Assembly: GCA_033854175.1 (NCBI GenBank)
Contig: JAWOKN010000006.1
Span: forward strand, 41,988-105,987
Source: DATKPE01 sp033854175
GTDB taxonomy: Bacteria; Bacteroidota; Ignavibacteria; UBA10030; SZUA-254
Length of the DNA: 64,000 nt
Direction of reading: 5' to 3'
Positions within the stretch are counted from its first letter, which is position 1, and every line of letters begins with the position of its first letter. Below, piece by piece: positions 42,090 to 51,358 of the stretch. The notes under the pieces were generated by a model that made no database searches, was not told the origin of the DNA, and worked only from the letters and a program-made list of their open reading frames with translations. A program made the translations under genes and the position numbers.

Positions 42090-42755
42090 TTAGTTGAGCT
42101 CGCCGTTCTGCGCCGCGTCCTTCAATTTGTCGTTTGCGAAGATCGCAATCTCCACACGCCTGTTCTGCTGGCGTCCTTCAGACGTGAGGTTGGAGGCGAC
42201 GGGTTGCGTCTCACCGTATCCCACCGTGGTGAGGCGCGAACCTGCGACACCAAGACCTTTGCAGTAATTTGCCACCGACGAAGCCCGCTGCTCGGAAAGT
42301 ACCTGGTTGTGCTCCACCGTCCCGGTTGAATCGGTGTGCCCTTCAATCAAAATGTTGGTGTCGGGATACTTGTTCAGGATCTTCGCGAGATTGGTGATGT
42401 TGGTTTGCGCATCCGGCCGGAGATCGGATTTGTCCACCGCGAAGAGGATCCCGGATTCGAAGGTGATTTTTATCCCTTCCCCGACCCGTTCGATTTTCGC
42501 GTTCTTCAGATCCTGCCTCATCTCTTCAGCCTGTTTATCCATGTAATGGCCGATCACCAGGCCCGCTGCACCACCCACCGCCGCCCCGATGATCGCTCCG
42601 GCAGCCGTGTTCCCGGCAGCCTTGCCGATCAACGCGCCCAGTACGGCACCCCCGCCGGCACCGATGATCCCGCCCTTTGTCGTGTTACTTGCGGAACATC
42701 CGAGGAAAAGGATCCCGAACGAGAGCAGGACCACGAGAAACAGTTTTCCGTACAT
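42090..42755 (-). CDS. OmpA-family lipoprotein with glycine-zipper (YiaD-like)
   Basis: A 221-residue lipoprotein: lipobox GILFLGCSA, then a glycine-zipper segment (residues about 28-70, KGGIIGAGGGAVLGALIG), then the peptidoglycan-binding OmpA C domain (about 90-210) with ILIEGHTDSTG and the conserved Asp/Arg region of LSEQRASSVANY and QQNRRVEIAI. It likely anchors the outer membrane to peptidoglycan. AGGAGA precedes the ATG. It lies 33 bases after glyS. Confidence 0.92.
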   Translation of the reverse strand: MYGKLFLVVLLSFGILFLGCSASNTTKGGIIGAGGGAVLGALIGKAAGNTAAGAIIGAAVGGAAGLVIGHYMDKQAEEMRQDLKNAKIERVGEGIKITFESGILFAVDKSDLRPDAQTNITNLAKILNKYPDTNILIEGHTDSTGTVEHNQVLSEQRASSVANYCKGLGVAGSRLTTVGYGETQPVASNLTSEGRQQNRRVEIAIFANDKLKDAAQNGELN

Positions 42756-42788
42756 GTCAAATCTCCTCGATTATGGTTGTGATTGCTG

Positions 42789-44279
42789 TCATGTTGTTGT
42801 GTTGTTCACGATCTTGTCATTAAGATACGAAATGATCTTGTCGCTCGCAATCCGGTCCTGCTTCATCGTGTCACGGTCCCGGATGGTGACGGTCTGGTCC
42901 TGGAGCGTCTGGGAGTCGACCGTCACACAATAGGGCGTGCCGACCTCGTCCTGACGCCGGTACCGCCGCCCCACAGCACCGCTGTCGTCGTAAAAGGGTT
43001 TGTACGAAGGCCGGAGCGACTCGACGATGTTCATGGAGATCTCCGGCATGCCGTCACGGTTCACCAGCGGAAAAACCGCAACCTTGTAGGGCGAAAGCCT
43101 TGGATGAAATTTCATCACCACACGCATCTCCGTCCCCCCCTCCGCCGTCGGCGCTTCTTCCTCCCGGTAGGCGTTCACCAGAAAGGCCATCAGCGACCGG
43201 CTTGCACCCGCGGAGGTCTCGATGATGAAGGGGGTGAATTTCTCCTTCGCCTCCTCATCAAAATATTTCATGCTTTTGCCCGAAAATTCCTCGTGGCGCG
43301 AGAGGTCGTAATCGGTACGGTTGTGGACGCCCTCGATTTCCCCCCACCCGAACGGAAACGCAAATTCAATGTCGTAGGCGTCCTTCGCGTAATGCGCGAG
43401 TTTTCCGGGCTCGTGCTGATGCCACCGCAGACGCTCCTTCGGCATGCCGAGACCCGTGAACCACTTCATCCGCTCCTGACGCCAGTACTCGAACCACTCG
43501 ACATCGGTGCCCGGTTTCACGAAAAACTGCATCTCCATCTGCTCGAATTCCCGGGTCCGGAAAAGGAAGTTTTTCGTGTTGATCTCGTTCCGGAACGCCT
43601 TCCCGATCTGCGCAATCCCGAAGGGGAGCTTCTGCCGCGACGCCGACTGAACATTCAGGAAGTTGACGAAGATCCCCTGCGCGGTCTCCGGCCGCAGGTA
43701 TACCACCGCACCCGAATCCTCAACAGGCCCGACAAACGTCTTGAACATCAGGTTGAATTTCCGCGCTTCGGTGAATGTCCCCCTGTTCCCGCAGTTGGGA
43801 CATGATAACACCCGGAGGATGTCACCAGGGGAGGTGTCACCGAGCTTCCTGAACTCTTCCACGATAACCTCATCCTTCTGCTGGCCCTGAAATTGCTCCG
43901 GCTTAAGCTCGCGCAGGACCTCTTTCTGCTTTTTTACCGAGAGATCCTCAAACAGAATGTCAAGCCGGTACCGTGCCTTGCACTGCCGGCAATCAACCAT
44001 CGGATCGGTGAAATTCTCCACATGACCCGATGCTTCCCATGTCCGGGGATGCATCAGGATCGCCGCGTCGATGCCCTCGACATTGGGTCGGCGGGTCATC
44101 TCGTTCCACCACTCGTTTTTGATGTTCCGGAGAAGTTCAACACCCAGCGGACCGTAATCCCAGGCGCCGTTGAGACCGCCGTAGATTTCCGAGGATTGAA
44201 AGACAAATCCCCGCCGCTTTGAGAGGGAGACGAGTTTATCCATGAGTGCCGATGTTCCGCCGGATGTGTTTTTTGCCAT
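42789..44279 (-). CDS. glyS: Glycyl-tRNA synthetase, class II homodimeric
   Basis: A 496-residue alpha2 GlyRS (GlyQS type). Features in order: GLNGAWDYGPLGVELLRNI, a zinc-ribbon insertion with CRQC and CPNCG, motif 2 FRNEINTKNFLFRTREFEQMEMQFF, and motif 3 SAGASRSLMAFL. The C-terminal anticodon-binding domain starts near LSPYKVAVFPL. It has its own promoter (44376-44404) and a GC-rich hairpin in the leader. Confidence 0.95.
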   Translation of the reverse strand: MAKNTSGGTSALMDKLVSLSKRRGFVFQSSEIYGGLNGAWDYGPLGVELLRNIKNEWWNEMTRRPNVEGIDAAILMHPRTWEASGHVENFTDPMVDCRQCKARYRLDILFEDLSVKKQKEVLRELKPEQFQGQQKDEVIVEEFRKLGDTSPGDILRVLSCPNCGNRGTFTEARKFNLMFKTFVGPVEDSGAVVYLRPETAQGIFVNFLNVQSASRQKLPFGIAQIGKAFRNEINTKNFLFRTREFEQMEMQFFVKPGTDVEWFEYWRQERMKWFTGLGMPKERLRWHQHEPGKLAHYAKDAYDIEFAFPFGWGEIEGVHNRTDYDLSRHEEFSGKSMKYFDEEAKEKFTPFIIETSAGASRSLMAFLVNAYREEEAPTAEGGTEMRVVMKFHPRLSPYKVAVFPLVNRDGMPEISMNIVESLRPSYKPFYDDSGAVGRRYRRQDEVGTPYCVTVDSQTLQDQTVTIRDRDTMKQDRIASDKIISYLNDKIVNNTTT

Positions 44280-44375
44280 GTCGTTTTAATGTATGCGAGA
44301 AAAAATATGAACCTTCGTCTGAAATGTTCGCCGCTTACCCCCCCGTTGACTGCCGGGGAACGAAATCGGAGACAT

Positions 44376-44404
44376 ATAATAAGTTTTTTCTGCGAAATTG
44401 CCAA
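44376..44404 (-). promoter_or_regulatory. Promoter of glyS
   Basis: TTGGCA (44399-44404), 17-base spacer, TATTAT (44376-44381) on the minus strand. Leader about 90 bases, holding a CCCCG/CGGGG hairpin at 44341-44358. Confidence 0.65.
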
Positions 44405-44432
44405 AAACGGCTGGCGGGGAAACGCGCCCCGG
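44403..44432 (-). terminator. Possible terminator of the crotonase gene cluster
   Basis: Minus-strand GCCGGGG and CCCCGCC arms (one mismatch) with a 7-base loop, followed a few bases later by TTTTT. It partly overlaps the glyS -35 element. Confidence 0.3.
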
Positions 44433-44443
44433 CTCGTGCGCGC

Positions 44444-44938
44444 CTAGGTGCCCCGGTAGGGAACTTTTCTTCCACTGCGCTGTAACTGGGATATCGGTTT
44501 CAGTATGAGGGTCTGCGTCACGATTCCGTCAATGTCGATGTGGATGGTGACCGTGTTCTCCTTCAGATTCTCTGATGCGATTGCTCTCGCGTGATGCTTT
44601 CTGGCCATCAGATTGAGTGCCTGATTGATTTGGACCGGCACGATGTCCTGGGGTATGATGATCCTCCGCTCAATCCGGTGAAGCGTGCTGTTGGGTATCG
44701 CAATCTGCCGCTTCTGGATCCAGTCGTTTTCTATCCCGAAATGGGATAATACGCTGTCGACCTCGCGGTCAATCTCGACCGACGCCGAATCGATCATCGC
44801 CATCCGCTTCGGGGATTCATCGGGGGGAGGAGGTCCGGTCGGCGCGGCTTTCCTGTTGACGAGGAATAACACCAGCACCACCCCCGCAAGGAGAATGGTC
44901 ACGACGACCCTTCCGGTAATCCGTTTGTCCGCCTGCAT
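44444..44938 (-). CDS. Uncharacterised membrane-anchored protein
   Basis: A 164-residue protein I do not recognise. It has one N-terminal membrane segment (VVVTILLAGVVLVLFLV), a proline-rich linker (PTGPPPPDESP), and a soluble domain of about 115 residues with alternating beta/alpha character, probably periplasmic. The ATG at 44938 has GGGGTCGG upstream; an earlier in-frame start would be inside the crotonase gene. It is 7 bases after the crotonase. Confidence 0.65.
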   Translation of the reverse strand: MQADKRITGRVVVTILLAGVVLVLFLVNRKAAPTGPPPPDESPKRMAMIDSASVEIDREVDSVLSHFGIENDWIQKRQIAIPNSTLHRIERRIIIPQDIVPVQINQALNLMARKHHARAIASENLKENTVTIHIDIDGIVTQTLILKPISQLQRSGRKVPYRGT

Positions 44939-44945
44939 CCGACCC

Positions 44946-45728
44946 CTACGTTCCCTGAAAATCCGGTTTTCGTTTCTCGAGAAATGCCGCCGTTCCTTCC
45001 CTGAAGTCGTGCGTGCTGCAGCACTCACCGAAAAGCGATGCCTCGACATTCAAGCCGTCGCTCAATGGCATCTCGAGCGTCGCGTTGATGGCCTTGATCG
45101 CCATCCTGATGGCAAGCTGGCCCTTGCCGACGATTGTTTCTGCCGTTCTGCGGGCAGCCGGCATGAGTTCACCGGGTGGAACAACCGCGTTCACCAGTCC
45201 CATCTCAAGGGCCTGCTGGGCCGTGACCGGATTCCCCGTGAGTATCATCTCCATCGCCTTGCCCGCACCGACGTACCGGGCGAGCCTCTGCGTCCCGCCG
45301 TAACCCGGTATGATACCCAGGCTTACTTCGGGCTGACCGAGCTTCGCGTTTTCCGACGCTATCCGGATGTGACAGGCGAGCGCGAGCTCGCATCCGCCAC
45401 CGAGCGCGTATCCGTTGATCGCCGCAATGACCGGCTTCCCGAGATGCTGAATCGCATCAAAAACTGCCTGACCCCCGAGCGCGAACTCCTTCCCTGTATC
45501 CCGGTCCAGGGATCGCAATTCCCCGATGTCAGTCCCCGCAACGAATGACTTTTCACCCGCGCCCGTGATGATGACGACATCGACATCCTTGTCCGATTTC
45601 AGGGAAAAGAATAGCTCCTTCAGTTCTTTTTTACACTGCGCGTTGAGCGCGTTGAGCTTGTCGGGACGGTTGATCGTGACCGTCGCGACCCGTCTGTCGA
45701 CCGAGAGGAGAAGTGTCTGGAATGCCAT
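44946..45728 (-). CDS. Enoyl-CoA hydratase/isomerase (crotonase family)
   Basis: A 260-residue crotonase. Both catalytic acids are in family positions: Glu in GGGCELALA and Glu in GQPEVSLGIIPGYGGTQRL. The oxyanion loop is GTDIGEL. This supports hydration of 2-enoyl-CoA in beta-oxidation, butyryl-CoA or related routes. No acyl-CoA dehydrogenase or thiolase is adjacent, so the pathway is open. Confidence 0.9.
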   Translation of the reverse strand: MAFQTLLLSVDRRVATVTINRPDKLNALNAQCKKELKELFFSLKSDKDVDVVIITGAGEKSFVAGTDIGELRSLDRDTGKEFALGGQAVFDAIQHLGKPVIAAINGYALGGGCELALACHIRIASENAKLGQPEVSLGIIPGYGGTQRLARYVGAGKAMEMILTGNPVTAQQALEMGLVNAVVPPGELMPAARRTAETIVGKGQLAIRMAIKAINATLEMPLSDGLNVEASLFGECCSTHDFREGTAAFLEKRKPDFQGT

Positions 45729-45749
45729 AAGGTTCTTCCGCCTGTTCCT

Positions 45750-46370
45750 TTAATGTACGCTGAATGAATTCAACCGGAGACCGATGCTCGCTCCGATGTT
45801 TTTGATGTCGGAAAATGTAACGTAGTGGACCGAAAACTCGAACATTTTTACGCTTATCCCCCCGCCGATCTTGTACCCGATCTTGATCTGCTGATCCGGA
45901 TCGATGTCGCCGTCAATGAAATTTGTCACCATGCTCCCCCCGATGTAGGCCATGATGTCGTGACTCTGCGTTTTCGGAACAACGGCATCGATACCCAGGG
46001 CGAGCGGGAAGTCCGTAAAATCCTTGTAGCTCAGAACAGATCCGATCCCGTTCGCCGTCGCCATCGGGACGACCGGACTGCCGACGACACCGTAGCCCGA
46101 ATTTGTAAACCATATCACCCCGGCACTCATGGTGAAACTCAGTGGCTCCAGATCCCGGTAAAAACTCCTGAACTGGATGGTGATTCCCTCCCCGCTGAAA
46201 TCATATGCCGGTGTACCCTGCGGCCCCTCGATTTTCGCACTGTGGAAGTAATCGACATAGAGAAGACTCGGCGCGAACTGCCACGCGGGCGCCTCTTCTT
46301 CCTGTCCAGACGCAACCTCAAACGACGATACGAGCAATATTCCAACACTGAAAACCTTCACGATGTTCAT
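45750..46370 (-). CDS. Putative outer-membrane beta-barrel protein
   Basis: A 206-residue protein with a signal peptide ending at EVASGQ and amphipathic beta-strands, such as GGGISVKMFEFSVHYVTF. The C-terminus is strand-like (GLRLNSFSVH). No named family recognised. AAAGGAG precedes the ATG. It lies between a sugar nucleotidylyltransferase and a crotonase. Confidence 0.65.
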   Translation of the reverse strand: MNIVKVFSVGILLVSSFEVASGQEEEAPAWQFAPSLLYVDYFHSAKIEGPQGTPAYDFSGEGITIQFRSFYRDLEPLSFTMSAGVIWFTNSGYGVVGSPVVPMATANGIGSVLSYKDFTDFPLALGIDAVVPKTQSHDIMAYIGGSMVTNFIDGDIDPDQQIKIGYKIGGGISVKMFEFSVHYVTFSDIKNIGASIGLRLNSFSVH

Positions 46371-46415
46371 GGTTTCTCTCCTTTCTGAAGCTTCCCCGGT
46401 CCCGCCGGGAATCCG

Positions 46416-47480
46416 TCAGGCGACCTCCACCCGCGACTGGTCACCGATCATGAACCGGTGTACGAGCGGTTTACCGCCCGCTTCAACGATCTCCACATCG
46501 TTTCCGAGTATGCTTCCTTCAATCCGGAGTTTCACATTGGTTATCCGGCAGTCCCTCAGAACGATGCTGTATTCGACTTCGGAATTCCTGATCACCGTGC
46601 TGTTGCCGATGGAGGTGAACGGCCCCACATAACTGTTCTCTATCACGGCCCCGTTCCCGATGATCGCCGGTCCCCGGATGACACTGTTGACGATTCTGGC
46701 CTCTGATTCAATGATGACCTTCCCGGCAACGGTCGAAAATTTGTCCACCTCCCCCTTGATGTCCGGCTGGATGTTGTCCAGCACGAGCCGGTTTGCCTCC
46801 AGAAGGTCCGATGGCTTGCCGGTGTCCTTCCACCAGCCGGTGATTTCCGTGAAACCGACCTTGTACCCCTGCCTGATCAGATACGTGTGCGCGTCCGAAA
46901 TTTCGAGCTCACCCCTGGAACTCGGACTGATGTTCTTTACAGCCTTGAAGATTGATGAATCATAGAGGTAGATCCCCGCAACCGCGAACGCACTTTTCGG
47001 TTTTATGGGTTTCTCCTCGACACGGATGATCCGGTTGTTTTTCAATACCGGCACTCCGAAACGCTCGGGATCCCGTACACGGGCCAGTGTGAGGAAACAG
47101 TTGCACGAGCTCTCCTCGAACTCCCTGATGAACCGCTTCACCCCGCCGACCACCATGTTGTCACCCAGATAAAAGATGAATTTGTCCCGGCCGATGAATT
47201 TCTGTGAAATCCTGATGACATGCGCCAGTCCCCTGGGGGCTTTTTGCGGAATGTAGGTGATCCTGATACCCCACCGGCGGCCGCCCCCGATCGCAAGGGG
47301 CACTTCCTGGCTCTCGGCATTGTAGACGATCCCGACGTCCTTGATCCCCGCATCCACAGCGGCCTCGATCGCATAATGAAGGATCGGTTTGTTGGCGATC
47401 GGGATGAGGTGCTTGTTCTGGGTGTGCGTCAGCGGCCTCAGCCTCGTTCCCCGTCCGCCGCTTGCTATAAGTGCTTTCAC
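46416..47480 (-). CDS. Glucose-1-phosphate thymidylyltransferase, long form
   Basis: A 354-residue sugar-1-phosphate nucleotidylyltransferase. The N-terminal catalytic domain starts with the signature ASGGRGTRLRPLTHTQNKHLIPI and includes FYLGDNMVVGG and ITGWWKDTGKPSDLL. The C-terminal about 100 residues form a left-handed beta-helix (VIRGPAIIGNGAVIENSYVGP), characteristic of the long, StrD- or archaeal-like forms, which may add an acetyltransferase function. It likely makes dTDP-glucose or another NDP-sugar for surface glycans. It starts 9 bases after the DUF2520 gene. Confidence 0.9.
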   Translation of the reverse strand: MKALIASGGRGTRLRPLTHTQNKHLIPIANKPILHYAIEAAVDAGIKDVGIVYNAESQEVPLAIGGGRRWGIRITYIPQKAPRGLAHVIRISQKFIGRDKFIFYLGDNMVVGGVKRFIREFEESSCNCFLTLARVRDPERFGVPVLKNNRIIRVEEKPIKPKSAFAVAGIYLYDSSIFKAVKNISPSSRGELEISDAHTYLIRQGYKVGFTEITGWWKDTGKPSDLLEANRLVLDNIQPDIKGEVDKFSTVAGKVIIESEARIVNSVIRGPAIIGNGAVIENSYVGPFTSIGNSTVIRNSEVEYSIVLRDCRITNVKLRIEGSILGNDVEIVEAGGKPLVHRFMIGDQSRVEVA

Positions 47481-47489
47481 TGTTCCACC

Positions 47490-48407
47490 TTAATGTTTTC
47501 TGACTGTTTGGGTGTGGAGGAAATTTTTGAATTGCTTCAGAATACCGCCGTACTCGTCTTCGGTGAGCCGGCCCGATGCCTTCGCTATCCTCGCAGCCTC
47601 AATGCCGCACATGGTGTAGAGCGGTAAAAACTGGGGGGCCCGCTCCTCCAGCGCACACAGATGGGCACCGATGGTCGTGGTATCGTTGCGCACCACAGGT
47701 CCGGTGAGCGCCTGCACGGGACCCTTCTGAATGGTGTTCTCCATGGTGGCGGTCATCATCGGCCCGAAGAGCTCGGTCCAGGAGATGTAGAGCTTTGCCG
47801 CGGATGCAAGTTCTCCGATCGCGTTGAGCAAAACGACGAAGTAATTTGATGCAAAAACACATGCGGTGTGATAGACAGGCTTGAGCTCACGGGGTACCAC
47901 CACAGCCTTTCCCCCGAGATCATTCACCAGCTTCCCCGCTTTCTCCAGCGCATTGTCGTCTCCTTCAATGCCATAGTAACACCCCTTGAGCCGGCCGACC
48001 AGCTGCCCGAGGGGCGCTGATTTCGGGAAGGTCTGAATGGGATGCACCGAAGCAACCGTTGCGCCTTTCCGTTTCAGCACCCCGAGGAGATCGCTCGTGT
48101 GAACGCCGGAAAAATGGATGATGAACATGTTCCGGAATTTCAGCTTTTTCAGGGAAACGAGCTTTGCCGTTACCGACTCCAGCGCATCGTCGTTCACCCC
48201 GAGAAGCAGCAGCGAGGTGTCGGGTGCGAGATCCTCGGGCGCCGTCGATACACGCCTGGCACGAACCTTTTTTGCCAGCTGCTTCGCCGGCGCACCCGTC
48301 CTGCTGATGATCGATGCGACAGGATAACCCCGCTTGTGAAGTGCAGAGATGATCGCCGAACCGACAGTGCCGCTGCCGATGAGCGATGTCTTGGGATATT
48401 TGGACAT
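47490..48407 (-). CDS. Rossmann-like/DUF2520 domain protein (NAD(P)-binding)
   Basis: A 305-residue protein. The first about 125 residues form a Rossmann NAD(P)-binding fold starting with SLIGSGTVGSAIISALHKRGY. The C-terminal part is the all-helical DUF2520 domain with ELKPVYHTACVFASNYFVVLLNAI, resembling the 6-phosphogluconate/F420-oxidoreductase-like family. Its substrate is unknown. The ATG at 48407 fits the family start; the longer frame overlaps the MEMO gene. Confidence 0.88.
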   Translation of the reverse strand: MSKYPKTSLIGSGTVGSAIISALHKRGYPVASIISRTGAPAKQLAKKVRARRVSTAPEDLAPDTSLLLLGVNDDALESVTAKLVSLKKLKFRNMFIIHFSGVHTSDLLGVLKRKGATVASVHPIQTFPKSAPLGQLVGRLKGCYYGIEGDDNALEKAGKLVNDLGGKAVVVPRELKPVYHTACVFASNYFVVLLNAIGELASAAKLYISWTELFGPMMTATMENTIQKGPVQALTGPVVRNDTTTIGAHLCALEERAPQFLPLYTMCGIEAARIAKASGRLTEDEYGGILKQFKNFLHTQTVRKH

Positions 48408-48414
48408 GCAGATG

Positions 48415-49260
48415 TCAGTTGTGATGGAAAACCGCAGCCGAGAGATACCCGACGACCGCATCGCGGTCACCCGTGACGTCCCCGGAGTTGCAGTGGTGAA
48501 GCACCAGGGTTTTTGTTGCACCGAGAAGCCGCGCGGCGACGAGCATCGCGATAACCGGACCACCGCCGCACATCTCCGCACGGTCTGCATCAAGATCATC
48601 GATCAGCTTTTCCGTGTCGAAGGAAGCGATGTCGTCCCGGACGATCTTGTCAAGCCTTTCCGCCTCGTGCGCGGGATGGTAGTGCGAAAGGTCGCTGCTT
48701 GCCACCATCAGGATGTTCTTCCCCGTGAGCGCCTGGGAAAGCTTTTCACCGAGAGAGACACAAAATTCTTTCCGCTGATCGCCCATGACAACCGGGAGGA
48801 ATTTTGACGTGCAGCCGAGATACTGAAGGAAAGGAACCTGAACCTCAACCGCGTGCTCGCTGCGGTGTCCGATGTCATCCGCAATGATCGTCTTCTGGCC
48901 CACGACGAGAGCCCCGCGCAACTCAGCGTCGATCTCCATCGTTCCGAGCGGGGTTTGATAGGCGTTGCCGTCATATACCGATATCCCCTCGAAATATTCC
49001 CGGTGGCTCGGCGAGATGATGACAACGGAATCGAACTTTTTCCCCGAGAGGAGACGATAGGCGTATGCCGCCGTCAGACCTGAATACATGTACCCTGCGT
49101 GGGGGACGACAAGCCCGGCGAGCCGGCCTTCCGGAACACCGGGATCGGCGTCATGAATGAGTTCCTCGATATCGGCAGCCAGCCTCTCGCCGGATGAGGG
49201 GTAGAACATCCCCGCCGCCGCGGGCTGCCGGATATGGGTCGATCGTGTCGTCCGGATCAT
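48415..49260 (-). CDS. amrB: AmmeMemoRadiSam system protein B (MEMO1 family)
   Basis: A 281-residue MEMO-family protein, related to nonheme-iron dioxygenases. It has the family start RQPAAAGMFYPSS, VVPHAGYMYSGLTAAYAY, SPSHREYF, EHAVEVQVPFLQ, SSDLSHYH and a Cys in AEMCGGGPV that belongs to the presumed metal site. It lies 3 bases after the AMMECR1 gene; the family's third partner, a radical SAM enzyme, is not in the window. Confidence 0.94.
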   Translation of the reverse strand: MIRTTRSTHIRQPAAAGMFYPSSGERLAADIEELIHDADPGVPEGRLAGLVVPHAGYMYSGLTAAYAYRLLSGKKFDSVVIISPSHREYFEGISVYDGNAYQTPLGTMEIDAELRGALVVGQKTIIADDIGHRSEHAVEVQVPFLQYLGCTSKFLPVVMGDQRKEFCVSLGEKLSQALTGKNILMVASSDLSHYHPAHEAERLDKIVRDDIASFDTEKLIDDLDADRAEMCGGGPVIAMLVAARLLGATKTLVLHHCNSGDVTGDRDAVVGYLSAAVFHHN

Positions 49261-49263
49261 ATC

Positions 49264-49824
49264 TCACACCGCCTTTGCATCATTGACTTCCTGGAAGATT
49301 TCCGCACTGAAAATGAAGATCTTGACGTTCGGCTGCTGCCAGCTCATCGGCGGAAGCCCGGCTTTTCGCGCCGTCTGAATGAGGAATGTCTCCCGGTCCC
49401 AGCGCTGCTCAACAGCCACCTGCGGCAGGAGTAAACCACGGAGGTGCTTGGCTTCCATGAGGATGCCGTGCTTGCCGATCTCGATTTCCCGGACATCCGA
49501 GATCTGACGGAGAGGGGAGAGGACGGAGATTTCGATCGAGATGTCGGGAAGCTCATGCTCCTGAACGGGGTTGAACCGGAAATCTTCCAGCGCTGCCTTG
49601 ATCGCAACCTCCTGAACCGTCTCAAGAAGGGGCTTGACAGGTTCAATGTAACCGATACACCCGCGAAGTTCCTCTTCAACCCTGAGCGTGACAAAGGCAC
49701 TGCCCGGGGATTTTAATCCGGCTGTCTGTGCGCGCAGATACGGTATGGCTTCCCCCCGGACTGCGGCTTCAATCGCCTGTCGTGCCGTTTTGAGGAGTTG
49801 CTGTTTCTCTGAGTCGGTTAGCAT
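49264..49824 (-). CDS. amrA: AmmeMemoRadiSam system protein A (AMMECR1 domain)
   Basis: A 186-residue AMMECR1-domain protein with AFVTLRVEEELRGCIGYIEPVKPL, AIKAALEDFRFNP, and LLPQVAVEQRWDRETFL followed by ARKAGLP. The family's Cys in LRGCIG is present. Biochemical role is unproven; it co-occurs with MEMO and a radical SAM protein. The ATG at 49824 is chosen because an earlier TTG (49860) overlaps the mapped -10 element. Confidence 0.93.
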   Translation of the reverse strand: MLTDSEKQQLLKTARQAIEAAVRGEAIPYLRAQTAGLKSPGSAFVTLRVEEELRGCIGYIEPVKPLLETVQEVAIKAALEDFRFNPVQEHELPDISIEISVLSPLRQISDVREIEIGKHGILMEAKHLRGLLLPQVAVEQRWDRETFLIQTARKAGLPPMSWQQPNVKIFIFSAEIFQEVNDAKAV

Positions 49825-49860
49825 GGATGATACAAGAATCGTCGACACTTCACCCGTCAA

Positions 49861-49889
49861 AACATAATGAAAATAGGATTGATATTCAA
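49861..49889 (-). promoter_or_regulatory. Promoter of the amrA-amrB operon
   Basis: TTGAAT (49884-49889), 17-base spacer, TATGTT (49861-49866) followed by TTG on the minus strand. Leader about 28 bases. Confidence 0.6.
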
Positions 49890-49925
49890 GCGTTCTATAC
49901 CCCCGAAAGCGTATGGCCTAACTCC

Positions 49926-49954
49926 TTGATTATCATACACCTCTTTGCTAAATT
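49926..49954 (+). promoter_or_regulatory. Promoter of the phosphohexomutase-EutN operon
   Basis: TTGATT (49926-49931), 17-base spacer, TAAATT (49949-49954) on the plus strand; leader about 23 bases. Confidence 0.6.
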
Positions 49955-49983
49955 CCCCTACATCGACCTTTGACGGTAAGAAT

Positions 49984-51351
49984 ATGGGATTAATGACAAG
50001 TATTTCAGGCGTACGCGGTATCGTGGGTGATACACTGACACCCGAAGTGGTGATCAGATATTCATCTGCTTTTGCTGAATATTGCCATTTTGGGAAAATT
50101 GTCGTCGGCTGGGATGCCCGGAGGACCGGCCAGTATATCAACGACCTGGTCGTGGCAAACCTCCTGGCATGCGGTATCGATGTCATCGAACTTGGCATCG
50201 CCCCCACACCCACCATCGCTATCGCCGTCGAACAGCTTCATGCCGACGGCGGCATCGCCATTACCGCGAGCCATAATCCGATTGAGTGGAACGGACTGAA
50301 GTTCATCGGAAGAAGCGGCCTTTTTCTGAATGCCGGGGAAAACCAGGCGCTCTCGGCTGTCCTCAACCGCGGAAATCCCCGGTATGCCGCGTGGAATGAG
50401 ATCGGCCGCCACCTCGCCGATCATTCGTTCATCCGCCAGCATCTCGATATGGTCCTCAGTCTGCCCTACCTGCGCGTGAACGAGATCCGGAAAAGAGGCC
50501 TCAAGGTCGCCGTCGATTGTATCAATGCGGCCGGAGGCGTCATCGTCCCCCGCATTCTCCGCGATCTGGGATGCGACGTCGTCGAATGCAATTGCGACGT
50601 CAGCGGCGTCTTCTCACGCGTTCCGGAACCGGTCCCCGAAAACCTGACCGATTTCGCCCGGAGCGTCCGGGACGAAAAGGCCGATATCGGCATCGTCGTA
50701 GATCCGGATGTCGACCGCCTTGTCCTTATCACAGAGAAGGGGGAACCGTTCGGGGAGGAATATACGATTACCGCCGTGGTCAAATTTGTCCTCGAGGAGG
50801 CCAGACGCCGGGGCCAGAATTCCCAGTCGGTCGTCGTCAACCTCTCGACAACACTCGCCGTGGAGGATGTTGCCAGAAGTTATGGCGCAAAACTCTTCCG
50901 GACCCCCGTCGGCGAGATCAATGTTGCATCAAAAATGAGGGAGATCGGTGCCATTATCGGCGGCGAAGGGAGCGGCGGCGTTATCCTTCCCGCCGTCCAT
51001 TACGGCAGGGACGCCATCGTGGGGATCGGCCTCATCCTTCAGTACCTCGTCGACTGCCAGAAGACACTTTCGGAACTCCGCTCCCAGCTCCCCTCCTATT
51101 CAATTGTGAAATCGAAATTGGGCATCGAAGGCGTCAACCTGGAAGACGTTTTCAGGGAAATCCGGCATACCTATTCCGACACCCATGAGGTGAATACCGA
51201 CGACGGTCTGAAAATCGGTTTTGATCATTCCTGGGTCCATTTGAGGCCCTCCAACACCGAACCGGTTGTGCGGATCATCGCCGAAGCGCCCACCGCGGAT
51301 GAGGCAAACGATCTTCTGCGGAAATTCCGGAAACATTTTCCTTCAGCATGA
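49984..51351 (+). CDS. Alpha-D-phosphohexomutase family (phosphomanno-/glucosamine-/pentomutase)
   Basis: A 455-residue four-domain mutase. The phosphoserine loop is TASHNPIEWNGLK, the Mg loop is DPDVDRLV, the sugar-recognition loop is GGEGSGG, and the phosphate-binding loop is RPSNTEPVVRI. The family includes phosphomannomutases, phosphoglucosamine mutases and archaeal phosphopentomutases. GGEGSGG does not match the GGEQSGH typical of GlmM, so specificity is open. It is 7 bases from a microcompartment vertex gene, which raises the possibility that it supplies a sugar 5-phosphate to that pathway (inference). Confidence 0.9.
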   Translation: MGLMTSISGVRGIVGDTLTPEVVIRYSSAFAEYCHFGKIVVGWDARRTGQYINDLVVANLLACGIDVIELGIAPTPTIAIAVEQLHADGGIAITASHNPIEWNGLKFIGRSGLFLNAGENQALSAVLNRGNPRYAAWNEIGRHLADHSFIRQHLDMVLSLPYLRVNEIRKRGLKVAVDCINAAGGVIVPRILRDLGCDVVECNCDVSGVFSRVPEPVPENLTDFARSVRDEKADIGIVVDPDVDRLVLITEKGEPFGEEYTITAVVKFVLEEARRRGQNSQSVVVNLSTTLAVEDVARSYGAKLFRTPVGEINVASKMREIGAIIGGEGSGGVILPAVHYGRDAIVGIGLILQYLVDCQKTLSELRSQLPSYSIVKSKLGIEGVNLEDVFREIRHTYSDTHEVNTDDGLKIGFDHSWVHLRPSNTEPVVRIIAEAPTADEANDLLRKFRKHFPSA

Positions 51352-51358
51352 GGTGCTC

